A model generated the notes under the pieces. It did no database searches, was not told the origin of the DNA, and saw only the letters and a list, made by a program, of their open reading frames with translations. Positions 19,107-29,172 of a stretch of DNA of 64,000 bases are shown one piece after another. Made by a program: the position numbers and the translations under genes. The DNA comes from Halomonas sp. THAF5a (GTDB lineage Bacteria; Pseudomonadota; Gammaproteobacteria; Pseudomonadales; Halomonadaceae), in contig NZ_CP045417.1 of NCBI RefSeq assembly GCF_009363755.1, positions 2,294,001 through 2,358,000 on the forward strand. The letters are read 5' to 3'. Each line of letters starts with the position of its first letter. Within the stretch, counting starts at the first letter, position 1.

Positions 19107-19403
19107 ATGAAGATCCTGAACTGCCCGCTCAACGGGCCCCGCAACATCAGTGAATTCGTCTACGGCGGGGAGCTCAAGACGATGCCCGACCCCGCCACCT
19201 GCAGCGACCGCGAGTGGGCGGAGCACGTCTTCTATCACGACAACCAGCCGGGAATGATCACCGAGTGGTGGTTCCACACCGCCAGCGGCTACTGGTTCCT
19301 GGCCGAGCGCCACCTGCTGACCGATGAGGTGCAGCGCACCTTCGATCCCGGCGAGCTGTTCCGGCAGCGCATCGAGTTTTCCCGCGAGGAGTCTGCCTCA
19401 TGA
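19107..19403 (+). CDS. mgdB: N-methylglutamate dehydrogenase subunit B (SoxD-like)
   Basis: A 98-residue subunit matching the small delta subunit of heterotetrameric sarcosine oxidase, with CPLNGPRN at the N-terminus, EFVYGGE and EWAEHVF. SoxD normally binds zinc through CPxCG and a later His and Cys pair. Here only one cysteine remains at the first motif and the later position reads FHTASGYW without a cysteine, so zinc binding is probably lost. That loss is what one expects of the N-methylglutamate enzyme. It overlaps mgdC by four bases. Confidence 0.83.
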   Translation: MKILNCPLNGPRNISEFVYGGELKTMPDPATCSDREWAEHVFYHDNQPGMITEWWFHTASGYWFLAERHLLTDEVQRTFDPGELFRQRIEFSREESAS

Positions 19404-22354
19404 CCCGTTACGAACCCCTGGATGACGCGGCCAGCGCCGTGTCCTCGCGCCTGCCCGCCCCGCTGGGCAGCCTGATCGATCGCGAGCGCCCGATGCGCTT
19501 CACCTTCGAGGGCCAGTCCTATCAGGGCTTCGCCGGCGACAGCATCGCCAGCGCCCTGGCCGCCCACGGCCGCCTGCTGCTGTCGCGCTCGTTCAAGTAT
19601 CACCGCCCCCGTGGCGCCCTGACCCTGGCCGGCCAGGACGCCAACACCCTGGTGCAGCTGCCCGACGAGCCCAATGTGCTGGCCGATACCCGGCGCCTCG
19701 AGGACGGTCTCACGGTCACCGGCCAGAACTACTCCGGCAGCCTGGACCAGGACCGCGACATGGCGCTGGGCAAGTTCTCCCGATTCATGCCGGTAGGCTT
19801 CTACTACCGCACCTTCTACAAGCCCCGGGGCGTGTGGAAAGTCTGGGAGCCGCTGATCCGCCGCAAGGCCGGCCTCGGCGAGCTCGACCTGGCGGCCCGC
19901 GGCCACTACCACGACAAGGCCTACCTGTTCACCGAGGTGATGGTGGTGGGCGGCGGCCCCGCCGGGCTGGCGGCCGCACTCACCGCCGCCGAGGGCGGCG
20001 CCCGGGTGCTGCTGGTCGACGACCAGCCGCGCCTCGGCGGCGCCCTGACCTACGCCCGCTTCGACATCGACGGCACCCGCGGCGAGGCGCTGCGCGACGA
20101 GCTGGTCACGGCCGTGGAGCGCCATCCCGGCATCCGGGTGCTTAGCAACGCCACCTGCAACGGCTGGTTCCCCGACAACTACCTGCCGGTGATCCAGGGC
20201 CGGCGGATGTTCAAGGTGCGCGCCCGCGAGTGCATCGTCGCCTCGGGCAGCTTCGACCAGCCGGTGATCTTCCGTAACAACGACCTGCCCGGCGTCATGC
20301 TGGCCAGCGCCGCCCAGCGGCTGATCCGCCACTATGCGATCAAGCCGGGCCAGCGCGCAGTGATGCTCACCGGCAACGACGACGGCTACCTGGCGGCGCT
20401 GGATCTCCATGCCCAGGGCGTCGAGGTCGCCGCCCTGGCGGACCTGCGCGCCCAGGCCGATGACCCCGAGCTGGCCCGGGCACTTGAAGCCGCCGGCATC
20501 CCGCTACATCTCGGTCATACCGTCTTCGAGGCCCGCCACGACAAGTCCCTGCATCGGGTGACCGGCGTCGAGCTGCGCGCCATCACCGGCCAGGGCGAGG
20601 TGGCCGAGCAGGGGACGACGCTTTCCTGCGACCTGCTGTGCATGACCGCCGGCTACATGCCCGCCTATCAGCTGCTGTGCCAGGCCGGCGGCAAGCTCAG
20701 CTACGACGACGCGGTGGCCGAGTTCACGATCAGCGGCCTGCCCAAGCACCTGCGCATCGCCGGATCGGTGAACGGCCTGCACGACCTCGAGCAGGTGCGC
20801 GGGGACGGCATCCGGGCCGCCGCCGAGGCGCTGCGCGCCCTGGGACGCGAGGCCCCGACGCCCGCCGCCTCGAGCGCCCCATCCGGGACAAGGCAGGTCA
20901 ATCACCCCTGGCCGATCTTCCCCCATCCCAAGGGCAAGGCCTTCGTCGACTTCGACGAGGATCTGCAGATCGAGGACATCATCAACGCCACCCGCCACGG
21001 CTATCGCGACGTGCAGCTGGTCAAGCGCTTCTCGACGGTCGGCATGGGGCCCTCCCAGGGCCGTCATTCGGCACTGCCCACCGCGCGCCTGGTCGCCCAG
21101 GCCACCGGGCGCAGCGTCGGCGAGACCGGGGTGACCACGGCCCGGCCGCCCTTCACCGCCGAGACCCTGGCACACCTGGCCGGCCGCGGCTTCGATCCCT
21201 ACCGTCTGACGCCGATGCAGCGCCGCCATGTGGAACTCGGCGCGCAGATGATGCCCGCCGGCAACTGGCAGCGTCCGGCCTTCTATCCGGCCACCGATGG
21301 CCAGCTTGACCGCACCCGCTGCATGCAGGAGGAGGCCCGCCACGTGCGCGAAGCGGTGGGGATGATCGACGTCTCGACCCTGGGTGGCCTCGAGATCCGC
21401 GGCCCGGATGCCGCCGAGTTCGTCAATCGCCTCTACACCTTCGGCTTCCTCAAGCAGCCGGTGGGCCGCACCCGCTACGCGCCCATGACCAACGAGCAGG
21501 GCGTGGTGATCGACGACGGCGTGTCGTGCCGCCTGGCCGAGGACCATTTCTACGTCACCGCCACCACCAGCGGCGTCACCAACGTCCATCGCAGCATGCT
21601 GCAGTGGAACGCCCAGTGGCGCCTGGACGTGGACATCGCCAACGTCACCTCGGCCTTCGCCGCGGTCAACGTCGCCGGCCCCCGGGCCCGCCAGGTCCTC
21701 GAGCAGCTGTGCGACGACATCGACCTCTCGGCCGAGGCCTTCCCCTACCTGGAGTTGCGCACCGGTCACGTCGCCGACATGCCGGCGCGGCTGCTGCGGG
21801 TCGGCTTCGTCGGCGAGCTGGGCTACGAGATCCACGTGCCGTCGCGCTACGGCGAGGCCCTCTGGGACCGGCTGATGGACGCCGGCGCCGCCTTCGGCCT
21901 GCGGCCGTTCGGCGTCGAGGCCCAGCGCCTGCTGCGCCTGGAGAAGGGGCACGTGATCATCGGCCAGGACACTGACGGCATGAGCCACCCGGAGGAGATC
22001 GGGCTGGGCTGGGCGGTGAATCGCAAGAAGCCGTTCTTCGTCGGCCACCGCGCCGTCGACATCCTCGCCGCCCAGCCGCCCAAGCGCCGGCTGGTGGGCT
22101 TCCGGCTGCCCGCCTCCAGCCCTCGGCCTCGAGAGGGGCATCTGGTGCTGGAGGGCGACACCATCACCGGCAACATCACCTCCTGCGAGCCCTCGCCGAC
22201 CCTCGGCGCCATCATCGGCCTGGCCTACACCGCTCCGGACAAGGCCACCCCGGGCAGCCGGATCACCATTCGCGTCGACGCTGGCCAGGAGGTGACCGCC
22301 GAGGTGGTCGCGCTGCCGTTCTACGACCCCGACAACGCCCGACAGGAGCTCTGA
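19400..22354 (+). CDS. mgdC: N-methylglutamate dehydrogenase subunit C (SoxA-like)
   Basis: A 984-residue subunit equivalent to the alpha subunit of sarcosine oxidase. Order of domains: an N-terminal 2Fe-2S or SoxA-A3-like module (residues about 15-100), a nucleotide-binding region with VVGGGPAGLAAALTAAEGG near residue 185, a BFD/heterotetrameric insertion around residues 490-560, and a C-terminal GcvT-like folate-binding domain from about residue 600, including VGFVGELGYEIHVPS and EAQRLLRLEKGHVI. The last domain receives the oxidised methyl group as methylene-THF. It overlaps mgdB and is followed by mgdD after a single base. Confidence 0.86.
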   Translation: MTRYEPLDDAASAVSSRLPAPLGSLIDRERPMRFTFEGQSYQGFAGDSIASALAAHGRLLLSRSFKYHRPRGALTLAGQDANTLVQLPDEPNVLADTRRLEDGLTVTGQNYSGSLDQDRDMALGKFSRFMPVGFYYRTFYKPRGVWKVWEPLIRRKAGLGELDLAARGHYHDKAYLFTEVMVVGGGPAGLAAALTAAEGGARVLLVDDQPRLGGALTYARFDIDGTRGEALRDELVTAVERHPGIRVLSNATCNGWFPDNYLPVIQGRRMFKVRARECIVASGSFDQPVIFRNNDLPGVMLASAAQRLIRHYAIKPGQRAVMLTGNDDGYLAALDLHAQGVEVAALADLRAQADDPELARALEAAGIPLHLGHTVFEARHDKSLHRVTGVELRAITGQGEVAEQGTTLSCDLLCMTAGYMPAYQLLCQAGGKLSYDDAVAEFTISGLPKHLRIAGSVNGLHDLEQVRGDGIRAAAEALRALGREAPTPAASSAPSGTRQVNHPWPIFPHPKGKAFVDFDEDLQIEDIINATRHGYRDVQLVKRFSTVGMGPSQGRHSALPTARLVAQATGRSVGETGVTTARPPFTAETLAHLAGRGFDPYRLTPMQRRHVELGAQMMPAGNWQRPAFYPATDGQLDRTRCMQEEARHVREAVGMIDVSTLGGLEIRGPDAAEFVNRLYTFGFLKQPVGRTRYAPMTNEQGVVIDDGVSCRLAEDHFYVTATTSGVTNVHRSMLQWNAQWRLDVDIANVTSAFAAVNVAGPRARQVLEQLCDDIDLSAEAFPYLELRTGHVADMPARLLRVGFVGELGYEIHVPSRYGEALWDRLMDAGAAFGLRPFGVEAQRLLRLEKGHVIIGQDTDGMSHPEEIGLGWAVNRKKPFFVGHRAVDILAAQPPKRRLVGFRLPASSPRPREGHLVLEGDTITGNITSCEPSPTLGAIIGLAYTAPDKATPGSRITIRVDAGQEVTAEVVALPFYDPDNARQEL

Positions 22355-22355
22355 C

Positions 22356-23051
22356 ATGGCGACCCGCAACGATCCGCTTCCCCTGGCGAGGACCCCGCTC
22401 CACGCCCTGCATGTCCAGGCGCCCGACTGCACCTGGGTCACCCTGGGGGACGGCGCGACCCCCGCCCGCCTGGCCGAGGCCGGCACGGAAACGTCCCGTC
22501 TGGCCCGCTGCGGCCTGATCGACCTCTCGGCCCTGGCGCGCACGGGCGTGCGCGGGCCGGCGGCCGCCGACACACTGCGCGAGCAGGGCTACCGGCTCCC
22601 CGAGGCGCCCAATCGCTGCCAGGCACAGCCCGACGGGCGACGGGTGGTGCGGCTCTCCGCCACCGAGTACCTGCTGCTGGCCGACCCGCAGGCGACGGAC
22701 GCGACGCCGGCCCTTGCTCCGGACGAGGCCCCGGGCTGCTATGGGCTACCCCGCCAGGACAGCCATGCCTGGCTGGCGCTGACCGGCGAGCACGCAGCCG
22801 CGGTGATGGCCAAGCTGTGCGCGGTCGACCTCGCCGACGACGCCTTCACCGAGGGCCAGGTCGCCCAGACCTCGGTCGCCCGGGTCGATGCCATCGTCAT
22901 CCGCGATCGCCTGGACACGACACCCTGCCTGCACCTGCTGGTGGACAGTGCCGCCACCGACTACCTGTGGTCCGCGCTGCTGGATGCCATGCAGGAGTTC
23001 GACGGCGGTCCCCTGGGCATCGCCGAGCTACTCCCACCGACCCCGGGCTGA
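22356..23051 (+). CDS. mgdD: N-methylglutamate dehydrogenase subunit D (SoxG-like)
   Basis: A 231-residue protein similar to the gamma subunit of sarcosine oxidase, a degenerate GcvT-like domain that caps the complex. The family-like parts are the RLARCGLIDLSALARTGVRGP segment near residue 47 and the LTGEHAAAVMAKLCAVDLADDAF and VARVDAIVIRD segments. The gene is last in the operon and translationally close to mgdC. Sequence is weakly conserved in this family, so the position carries much of the assignment. Confidence 0.82.
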   Translation: MATRNDPLPLARTPLHALHVQAPDCTWVTLGDGATPARLAEAGTETSRLARCGLIDLSALARTGVRGPAAADTLREQGYRLPEAPNRCQAQPDGRRVVRLSATEYLLLADPQATDATPALAPDEAPGCYGLPRQDSHAWLALTGEHAAAVMAKLCAVDLADDAFTEGQVAQTSVARVDAIVIRDRLDTTPCLHLLVDSAATDYLWSALLDAMQEFDGGPLGIAELLPPTPG

Positions 23052-23059
23052 CAGCCCCC

Positions 23060-23089
23060 TTCCGGGCCAGGCACGGCTCTGGCCCGGAA
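23060..23089 (+). terminator. Hairpin after mgdD
   Basis: An 11-bp perfect stem (TTCCGGGCCAG paired with its complement) with an 8-base loop begins nine bases after the mgdD stop. It has no U-tract, so it may attenuate or protect the transcript instead of terminating by itself. Confidence 0.55.
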
Positions 23090-23091
23090 CG

Positions 23092-23136
23092 CCCCTGTCC
23101 GCTTCCCCCCTGTCCGTTTCGCCCCTGTCCGCCTCG
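23092..23136. repeat. Three tandem 15-bp repeats
   Basis: Three consecutive units built on CCCCTGTCCG plus a variable five-base tail lie between mgdD and the regulator gene. The units differ only in the tail, consistent with slippage. No coding frame uses them. They could be a variable-number repeat or a protein-binding array in front of the regulator. Confidence 0.75.
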
Positions 23137-23297
23137 CCCATGGCACGGTTCACCGCACCCAGCCGTCGGGAGGGCGCAAGATCTCACCACGGCGACCCGC
23201 ACGGTGCCCAGCGCCCTTCCTTGACGCGAGGTCCCGCTCCCGACGCTCCTCTGGCACAATTGGGTATCGTCCAGCCGTCGATGAGGCCTTTACCGCC

Positions 23298-23915
23298 ATG
23301 AGCGATTCCGTCACAACCGACAAGAACGAAACGCATCTGCGTCTGGAGCAGCATATCGCCCGGGCCTTGAAACAGAAACGCCTGTCCCAGGGCTACAAGA
23401 TCTCCGACGTGGCGCGTATCGCCGGGCTGAGCCAGGGCATGATCAGTAAGGTCGAAAACGCCCAGGTCTCGACGAGCCTCGACACCCTGAGCCGGCTGTG
23501 CAACGCCATCGATCTGCCGATCTCGAAGCTGTTCAGCGATTACGATCGGGTTGGACGCGGTGCCCAGCACATCAAGGCCGGGGAAGGCATGGAGGTGGTA
23601 CGCACCGGCACCGAGGTCGGCCATACCTACCAGTTGCTGAGTTACCGCCAGGGGCCCAAGAAGCGTTACGAACCCTTCCTGATCACCATGGACGACGCCA
23701 GCGAGGTGTTCCCTAACTTCTGCCACGCCGGCCACGAGTTCATTTACCTGCTGAAAGGGCGACTGACCTACCGGCATGGCGAGCAGTTTTACGAGATGGC
23801 CCCCGGCGACAGCCTGGCCTTCGATGCGGCAGTGCCCCATGGCCCGGAAAAACTGCACGAAGTGCCGCTACAGCTGCTGTCGATCATCCACTACGACGAC
23901 GAGGAACAGGGGTGA
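23298..23915 (+). CDS. XRE-family transcriptional regulator with C-terminal cupin domain
   Basis: A 205-residue one-component regulator. An N-terminal helix-turn-helix (residues about 15-75, with RIAGLSQGMISKVENAQ) is followed by a cupin sensor domain with a GHEFIYLLKGRLTYRHGEQFYEMAPGDSLAFD core and HGPEKL. Such proteins sense small metabolites and often control polyamine, amine or amino-acid catabolism. The gene follows the mgd operon in the same direction, so it is the best local candidate for controlling amine catabolism and for binding the palindromes at the gmaS, mgd and gcv promoters. The ligand is unknown. Confidence 0.88.
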   Translation: MSDSVTTDKNETHLRLEQHIARALKQKRLSQGYKISDVARIAGLSQGMISKVENAQVSTSLDTLSRLCNAIDLPISKLFSDYDRVGRGAQHIKAGEGMEVVRTGTEVGHTYQLLSYRQGPKKRYEPFLITMDDASEVFPNFCHAGHEFIYLLKGRLTYRHGEQFYEMAPGDSLAFDAAVPHGPEKLHEVPLQLLSIIHYDDEEQG

Positions 23916-23971
23916 GTCCCCGAGCAGGCCTGACCCTTTCCGTGACACCCAGTGGATGCACGCGCCTCGAG

Positions 23972-23999
23972 GTGACGGGTGACGGGTGACGGGCGACGG
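23972..23999. repeat. Four tandem 7-bp repeats
   Basis: GTGACGG occurs three times in succession, followed by the variant GCGACGG, in the short gap between the regulator and polB. It is non-coding and probably a slippage tract. Confidence 0.7.
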
Positions 24000-24019
24000 A
24001 CCGCACCCCGCTCGACGGC

Positions 24020-26395
24020 TCAGAACAGCCCCAGCTGGCGGTCGATCAGCGCCGTGAAGTCGTCGCCCACGAAGGGCAAGATGGCATCGGCCACCGGCTG
24101 GAGCTGGCGGGTCAGGTAGTGGTCGGCGTCGATCGCCGCCTGCCGACGCTCCAGGGGCTCCGGCCCGGCCACCGTCATCACGTAGCGGATCCAGCCCCCC
24201 TGCTGGTACTGGCGCGGGCGACCCAGCCGGTCGTTGTGCTCGTCGGCGAGCCGGGCGGCGCGCACGTGGGGCGGCACGTTGCGCCGGTAGTCGTCGAGGC
24301 GTCGGCGCAGCCGCTTGCGATAGATCAGCCGCGCGTCCTCCTCGCCGGCCCGGACCCGCGCCAGGAAGTCGCCGACGAAGTCCCGCACGTAGTCCCGCCA
24401 CGGCTCCCCGGCGAAGACGCGTCGGTAGAGCTCCTGCTGGAACTCCTTGGCGAGCTCGGTCCAGTCGCTGCGCACCGTCTCAAGCCCCTTGAAGACCAGC
24501 CGCTCCTCCCCCGCCGCGTCGCGCACGAGCCCGGCATAGCGCTTCTTGCTGCCCGCCTCGGCACCGCGGATGGTGGGCATCAAAAAACGCCGGTAGTGGG
24601 TCTCGAACTGCAGCTCCAGGGCGCTTGTCAGGCCGTACTCGACGGCCAGGTGCTCGCGCCACCAGGCGTTGACCCGCGCCACCAGGCGCCGGCCGATCGC
24701 CGCCGCCTCGGCCTCCGGATGCGCGCGGCCGAGCCAGACGAAGGTGGAATCGGTGTCGCCGTAGATAACGGTATACCCCTCGGCCTCTATCAGCTCCCGG
24801 GTGCGATGCATGATGGCGTGGCCGCGCATGGTGATCGACGAGGCCAGGCGCGCGTCGAAGAAGCGGCAACCCTTCGAGCCCAGCACCCCGTAGAAGCTGT
24901 TCATGATGATCTTGAGCGCCTGGGCGAGCGGCGCGTTGCCGGCCCGCTTGGCGGCCTCGCGCCCCTCCCCGACCCGCGCCACGATGCCCGGCAGGGCGTG
25001 GCGGGTGCGCGAGAAGCGCGCGCCCAGGTAGCCCGGTACCGAGGCGTCGTCGGTGGGCTCGGCCAGCCCCGCGACGAGCCCCGCCGGGTCGATCAGGAAG
25101 CTCTGGATGATCGACGGATAGAGGCTCTTGAAGTCGAGCACCAGCACCGAGTCGTAGAGGCCGGGCCGCGAGTCCATCACGAAGCCGCCGGGGCTCTCGG
25201 CGGCCTCCCCCGTGCCGAGGTTGGGCGCCACCAGGCCCAGCCGGTGCAGTCGCGGCAGGTAGAGGTGGGTGAAGGCCGCCACCGAGCCGCCGCTGCGATC
25301 GGCGGCGAGCCCGGTGACGCTGGCCCGCTCCAGCAGGAAGGCGAAGAGCTCGGTGTGCGCGAAGATCCGCGTCACCAGCTCGCAGTCCTTGAGGTTGTAG
25401 CGGGCCAGCGCCGGCTTGTCCTCGGCGAAGCGGCGCAGGATCTCGTCGAGGCGCTGGTAGGGCGTCTCGATCGCCTTGCCCTCGCCGAGCAGGGTCTGCG
25501 CCACGTGCTCGAGGCTGAAGGAGGGGAAGTGCCAGGTGGCGGAGCGCAGCGCCTCGATGCCGTCGATGATCAGCCGGCCCGCCGCCGAGGCGACGTAGCG
25601 GTTGGCCTCGCGACCGTGGGCCCGCCACTCCATCTCGGCGCCGCCGCGGCCCAGCCGCAGCGGCACGCCGAGTCGGCGGGCGTGCTCGTGGAGCAGGCGC
25701 AGGTCGAACTGCACCAGGTTCCAGCCGATGATGGCGTCCGGGTCATGGGTCGCGATCCAGGCGTTGAGCGCCTCGATCAGCCCCGCGCGGCTCTCGCAGT
25801 AGTCGAGGCGGAAGTCGAGATCAAAGGCCTCGCCGTTGGGGGGGCCCAGCATGAACACCTGGCGCTGCCCGCAGCCCTCGAGCGCGATCGAGTAGAGCTC
25901 GCCCCGGGCGCTGGTTTCGATGTCCAGCGACACCGGACGCAGCCGGGGGCGGTAGTCCGGCGCGGGCGCAAGCCGCGCCGCGACCAGGCGGCCCTCGCCG
26001 TCGGGCGTGCCGGTTACCGCCACCGGCGCGGTGATGAAGCGCTCCATCAGGTAGCGCTCCGGCGGGCGGATATCGGCCTCGTAGAGCGTCACGCCGGCCT
26101 CATGGAGACGGCGCTCGAGCTGCCCCAGCCGGCGCTGCTCCCGGCAGTAGAGGCCCAGCACCGGGCGGTGCTGGAAGTCGCGCAGCGCCAGTTCACGAAG
26201 CGTGACGCCCGGCTCGCCGGAGAGCACCGCCTCGGCGCGCTCACGCTGCTCGGCCGGCAGGAAGGCCACCGAGGGCCGGGGCGCCAGGCGCACCTCGAGC
26301 GGCCCCTCGTCGGTGGCGAGCCAGAACGCGACCTCGACGCCCTGGGGCGTCTCCCGCCAGTGCCGGGTGAGGATGAATCCCTGCCGTGATACCAC
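24020..26395 (-). CDS. polB: DNA polymerase II
   Basis: A 791-residue family B polymerase, close to the E. coli Pol II length. The 3'-5' exonuclease motifs (SLDIETS, then [14 protein letters not shown]) precede the polymerase motifs [13 protein letters not shown], the [14 protein letters not shown] helix and YGDTDSTF. Pol II works in translesion synthesis and replication restart and is SOS-induced in E. coli. GTG at 26395 is chosen because AGGAG lies five bases before it and it leads into [11 protein letters not shown], the family N-terminus. It is flanked by metabolic genes on both sides and has no evident functional link to them. Confidence 0.95.
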   Translation of the reverse strand: MVSRQGFILTRHWRETPQGVEVAFWLATDEGPLEVRLAPRPSVAFLPAEQRERAEAVLSGEPGVTLRELALRDFQHRPVLGLYCREQRRLGQLERRLHEAGVTLYEADIRPPERYLMERFITAPVAVTGTPDGEGRLVAARLAPAPDYRPRLRPVSLDIETSARGELYSIALEGCGQRQVFMLGPPNGEAFDLDFRLDYCESRAGLIEALNAWIATHDPDAIIGWNLVQFDLRLLHEHARRLGVPLRLGRGGAEMEWRAHGREANRYVASAAGRLIIDGIEALRSATWHFPSFSLEHVAQTLLGEGKAIETPYQRLDEILRRFAEDKPALARYNLKDCELVTRIFAHTELFAFLLERASVTGLAADRSGGSVAAFTHLYLPRLHRLGLVAPNLGTGEAAESPGGFVMDSRPGLYDSVLVLDFKSLYPSIIQSFLIDPAGLVAGLAEPTDDASVPGYLGARFSRTRHALPGIVARVGEGREAAKRAGNAPLAQALKIIMNSFYGVLGSKGCRFFDARLASSITMRGHAIMHRTRELIEAEGYTVIYGDTDSTFVWLGRAHPEAEAAAIGRRLVARVNAWWREHLAVEYGLTSALELQFETHYRRFLMPTIRGAEAGSKKRYAGLVRDAAGEERLVFKGLETVRSDWTELAKEFQQELYRRVFAGEPWRDYVRDFVGDFLARVRAGEEDARLIYRKRLRRRLDDYRRNVPPHVRAARLADEHNDRLGRPRQYQQGGWIRYVMTVAGPEPLERRQAAIDADHYLTRQLQPVADAILPFVGDDFTALIDRQLGLF

Positions 26396-26499
26396 CGCTG
26401 CTCCTGTCCGTCGGTGCCGGTGCCGCGCCCTGCGCAACGGCAGGGAGCGGCGTGAGGCCGTCATCTTACCGCCGACGGCGGCACCACACACCACGCGAA

Positions 26500-26525
26500 G
26501 AGGCGGGCCCCAGGGGACCCGCCTC
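26500..26525. terminator. Hairpin between glyA and polB
   Basis: An 8-bp stem GAGGCGGG with its complement around a 10-base loop. It lies just beyond the glyA stop on the minus strand and would end the glyA transcript before polB; T-rich bases flank it on both sides but no long U-tract is present. Confidence 0.55.
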
Positions 26526-26593
26526 GTTCTTTGGCTGGAGTGCCGGCGACATCGGCCGGGGCCTTTCCGCGCCCTTGGCCGACGCCTCCATTC

Positions 26594-27856
26594 CTAGGCG
26601 TAGACGGGATGGGCCCGGCAGAGCGCTGCGGCCTGATCGCGCACGGTCTCTTCGATGGCGGAGGTGTCGTCGCCGGCCGCCAGCACATCCAGCACGTCGC
26701 AGATCCAGCCCGCCAGGCGCTCGCACTCCTCGACGCCGAAGCCGCGGGTGGTCACCGCCGGGGTGCCCAGGCGCAGGCCGGAGGTGACGAAGGGGCTCTG
26801 CGGGTCGTTGGGCACGGCGTTCTTGTTGACGGTGATATGGGCGCGCCCCAGGGCCGCGTCGGCGTCCTTGCCGGTCACGCCCTGCTTGATCAGCGAGACC
26901 AGGAACAGATGATCGTCGGTGCCGTCGGAGACCACCTCGTAGCCCCGCGCCATGAACACCCCGGCCATGGCCCGGGCGTTGTCGATCACCCGCCGCTGGT
27001 ACTGCACGAACTCCTGGCTCATCGCCTCCTTGAAGGCCACCGCCTTGGCGGCGATCACGTGCATCAGCGGACCGCCCTGCTGGCCCGGGAAGACCGCGCT
27101 ATTGAGCTTCTTGTGGAGTGCCTCATCGGGGTGTGCCGAGAGGATCAGGCCGCCGCGGGGACCGCGCAGGGTCTTGTGGGTGGTGGTGGTCACCACGTGG
27201 GCGTGGGGCAGCGGGCTCGGGTAGTGCCCGGCCGCGACGAGCCCGGCCACGTGGGCCATGTCGACCAGCAGCCAGGCGCCTACGGCGTCGGCGATGGCAC
27301 GGAAGCGCCGCCAGTCGACCACCCGGGCATAGGCCGAGAAGCCGGCGATGATCAGCTTGGGCTGGTGCTCACGAGCCAAGCGCTCGACCTCGTCGTAGTC
27401 GATCTCGCCGGTCTCGACGTTCAGGCCGTACTGCACGGCGTGGTAGTGCTTGCCGGAGAAGTTGGGGGCCGCGCCGTGGGTCAGGTGGCCGCCGTGGTCG
27501 AGGCTCATCCCGAGGATGGTGTCGCCGGGCTTGACCAGCGCCATGAAGGCCGCGGCATTGGCCTGGGCGCCGGAATGGGGCTGGACGTTGGCATAGTCGG
27601 CGCCGAACAGGTCGCAGGCGCGCTGGATGGCCAGCGCCTCCACCTTGTCCACGAACTCGCAGCCGCCGTAGTAGCGCTTGCCCGGATAGCCCTCGGCGTA
27701 CTTGTTGGTCAGCTGGCTGCCCTGGGCCTCCATGACCGCGCGGCTCGCGTAGTTCTCGGAGGCGATCAGCTCGATGTGCGCCTCCTGGCGCCCCTCCTCT
27801 TCGCGAATCGCCCGCAGCAGATCCTGATCGGCTTCCTGCAGATGGGTGAACGACAT
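26594..27856 (-). CDS. glyA: Serine hydroxymethyltransferase
   Basis: A 420-residue PLP enzyme interconverting serine and glycine with transfer of the C1 unit to THF. The PLP lysine sits in [16 protein letters not shown] near residue 225, and the N-terminal [14 protein letters not shown] and [10 protein letters not shown] motifs are present. It follows gcvT on the same strand, about 90 bases downstream, so the pair probably forms one transcript. Next to the amine oxidation cluster it allows methylene-THF to be assimilated via glycine into serine. Confidence 0.97.
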   Translation of the reverse strand: MSFTHLQEADQDLLRAIREEEGRQEAHIELIASENYASRAVMEAQGSQLTNKYAEGYPGKRYYGGCEFVDKVEALAIQRACDLFGADYANVQPHSGAQANAAAFMALVKPGDTILGMSLDHGGHLTHGAAPNFSGKHYHAVQYGLNVETGEIDYDEVERLAREHQPKLIIAGFSAYARVVDWRRFRAIADAVGAWLLVDMAHVAGLVAAGHYPSPLPHAHVVTTTTHKTLRGPRGGLILSAHPDEALHKKLNSAVFPGQQGGPLMHVIAAKAVAFKEAMSQEFVQYQRRVIDNARAMAGVFMARGYEVVSDGTDDHLFLVSLIKQGVTGKDADAALGRAHITVNKNAVPNDPQSPFVTSGLRLGTPAVTTRGFGVEECERLAGWICDVLDVLAAGDDTSAIEETVRDQAAALCRAHPVYA

Positions 27857-27949
27857 GACGACATCCTCTTGATTGTTAGGGGTGGTGCCTCTGCATGCTC
27901 GCCGGGCGGGCCTCGGGGCCTCCCGGCGGACGGATCGTGGCCCGCGGCC

Positions 27950-29065
27950 TCACTTGCCGCGGTAGTAGCCCGGGGTGACGAAGGGGGTCTTGGTCACCAC
28001 CATGGGCAGGCGCTTGCCCCGCACCTCGGCATAGACGGTGGTGCCGGGCTCGGCCAGGGCGACGGGCACGTAGCCCATGGCCACCGGCTGCCCCACCGTG
28101 GGGCCGAAGCCGCCGGAGGTGACCCGGCCGAGGGCGTTGCCCTCGCCGTCGAAGAGCTCGGTGCCCTCGCGCACCGGCGCGCGGCCCTCGCCGAGCAGGC
28201 CGACCCGCTTCTTGGCGTGGTCCTTGGACTCGACCTGGGCGAGGATCCGCTCGGCGCCGGGGAAGCCGCCCGGGCGCTCGCCGCCGTGGCGGCGCGGCTT
28301 GCCGATGGCCCAGATGAGCCCGCCCTCGACCGGCGTGGTGCCGGTGTCGATGTCGTGGCCGTAGAGGCAGAGCCCGGCCTCCAGGCGAAGGGAGTCGCGG
28401 GCCCCCAGGCCGATCGCCTCGACCTCCGGCTCCGCCAGCAGGCGGCGCGCCAGGGCCTCGCTCTGCTCGGCCGGCACCGAGATCTCGAAGCCGTCCTCGC
28501 CGGTATAGCCGCTGCGGCTGATCCACACCGGAATGCCGTCGATCTCGAAGTGGCCGTGCTGCATGAAGACCATCTCGCAGGCCGCGGGGCAGAGGCGCGC
28601 CATCACCTCGGCGGTCTTCGGGCCCTGCAGGGCCAGCAGGCCGCGATCGAGCTCCTCCACCTCGTAGCCCTCGGGCAGCCGCTGGCGCAGGTGGGCGATG
28701 TCCTCGGCCTTGCAGGCGGCATTGACCACCAGGTAGAGGTGATCGCCGTTGTTGACCACCATCAGGTCGTCGAGGATGCCCCCCTCCTCGGAGGTGAACA
28801 GCGCATAGCGCTGCATGCCGGCCGGCAGGCCGACCAGGTCGGCGGGCACCAGGGTCTCCAGCGCCTCGGCGGGCTGCGGGCCGCGCAGCAGCACCTGCCC
28901 CATGTGGGAGACATCGAACAGGCCGCTGGCACCGCGCGTGTGCTCATGCTCCTTCTTGACGCCCAGCGGGTACTGGACGGGCATCTCGTAGCCGGCGAAG
29001 GGCACCATCTTGGCCCCCAGCTCGACATGCAGGGCATACAGGGGGGTGTGCTTCATCTCGCTCAT
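27950..29065 (-). CDS. gcvT: Glycine cleavage system T protein (aminomethyltransferase)
   Basis: A 371-residue enzyme releasing ammonia and methylene-THF from the aminomethyl-lipoyl H protein. Signature parts include PLYALHVELGAKMVPFAGYEMPVQY, GLFDVSHMGQV and ISRSGYTGEDGFEISVP, and a C-terminal EFTKTPFV-like KTPFVTPGYYRGK. The ATG at 29065 is favoured over 29116; the second ATG at 29056 is also possible. Unlike the standard order gcvT-gcvH-gcvP, here gcvT and glyA are divergent from gcvH and gcvP, sharing a 358-base promoter region. Confidence 0.95.
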   Translation of the reverse strand: MSEMKHTPLYALHVELGAKMVPFAGYEMPVQYPLGVKKEHEHTRGASGLFDVSHMGQVLLRGPQPAEALETLVPADLVGLPAGMQRYALFTSEEGGILDDLMVVNNGDHLYLVVNAACKAEDIAHLRQRLPEGYEVEELDRGLLALQGPKTAEVMARLCPAACEMVFMQHGHFEIDGIPVWISRSGYTGEDGFEISVPAEQSEALARRLLAEPEVEAIGLGARDSLRLEAGLCLYGHDIDTGTTPVEGGLIWAIGKPRRHGGERPGGFPGAERILAQVESKDHAKKRVGLLGEGRAPVREGTELFDGEGNALGRVTSGGFGPTVGQPVAMGYVPVALAEPGTTVYAEVRGKRLPMVVTKTPFVTPGYYRGK

Positions 29066-29156
29066 GGACCGCCTCGGATTGACGAAGAAAAGAGAGGTGT
29101 TCGATGCGACCGCCACCGATGGACGACCGCCCTTGCGTGCCCCAAGACTAGACGAA

Positions 29157-29172
29157 GTTTCTTAAAGGAAAC
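29157..29172. promoter_or_regulatory. Palindromic operator candidate upstream of gcvT
   Basis: GTTTC-N6-GAAAC with perfect arms, 92 bases upstream of the gcvT start on its promoter side. It shares TTTCTTA(A/T)AGGAAAC with the site in front of gcvH. Binding factor unknown. Confidence 0.5.

Noticed and set aside
23041..26389. Long antisense frames over polB, gcvP and other GC-rich genes
   Set aside because: They arise from third-position GC bias; proteins are low-complexity and the opposite strand encodes conserved proteins.
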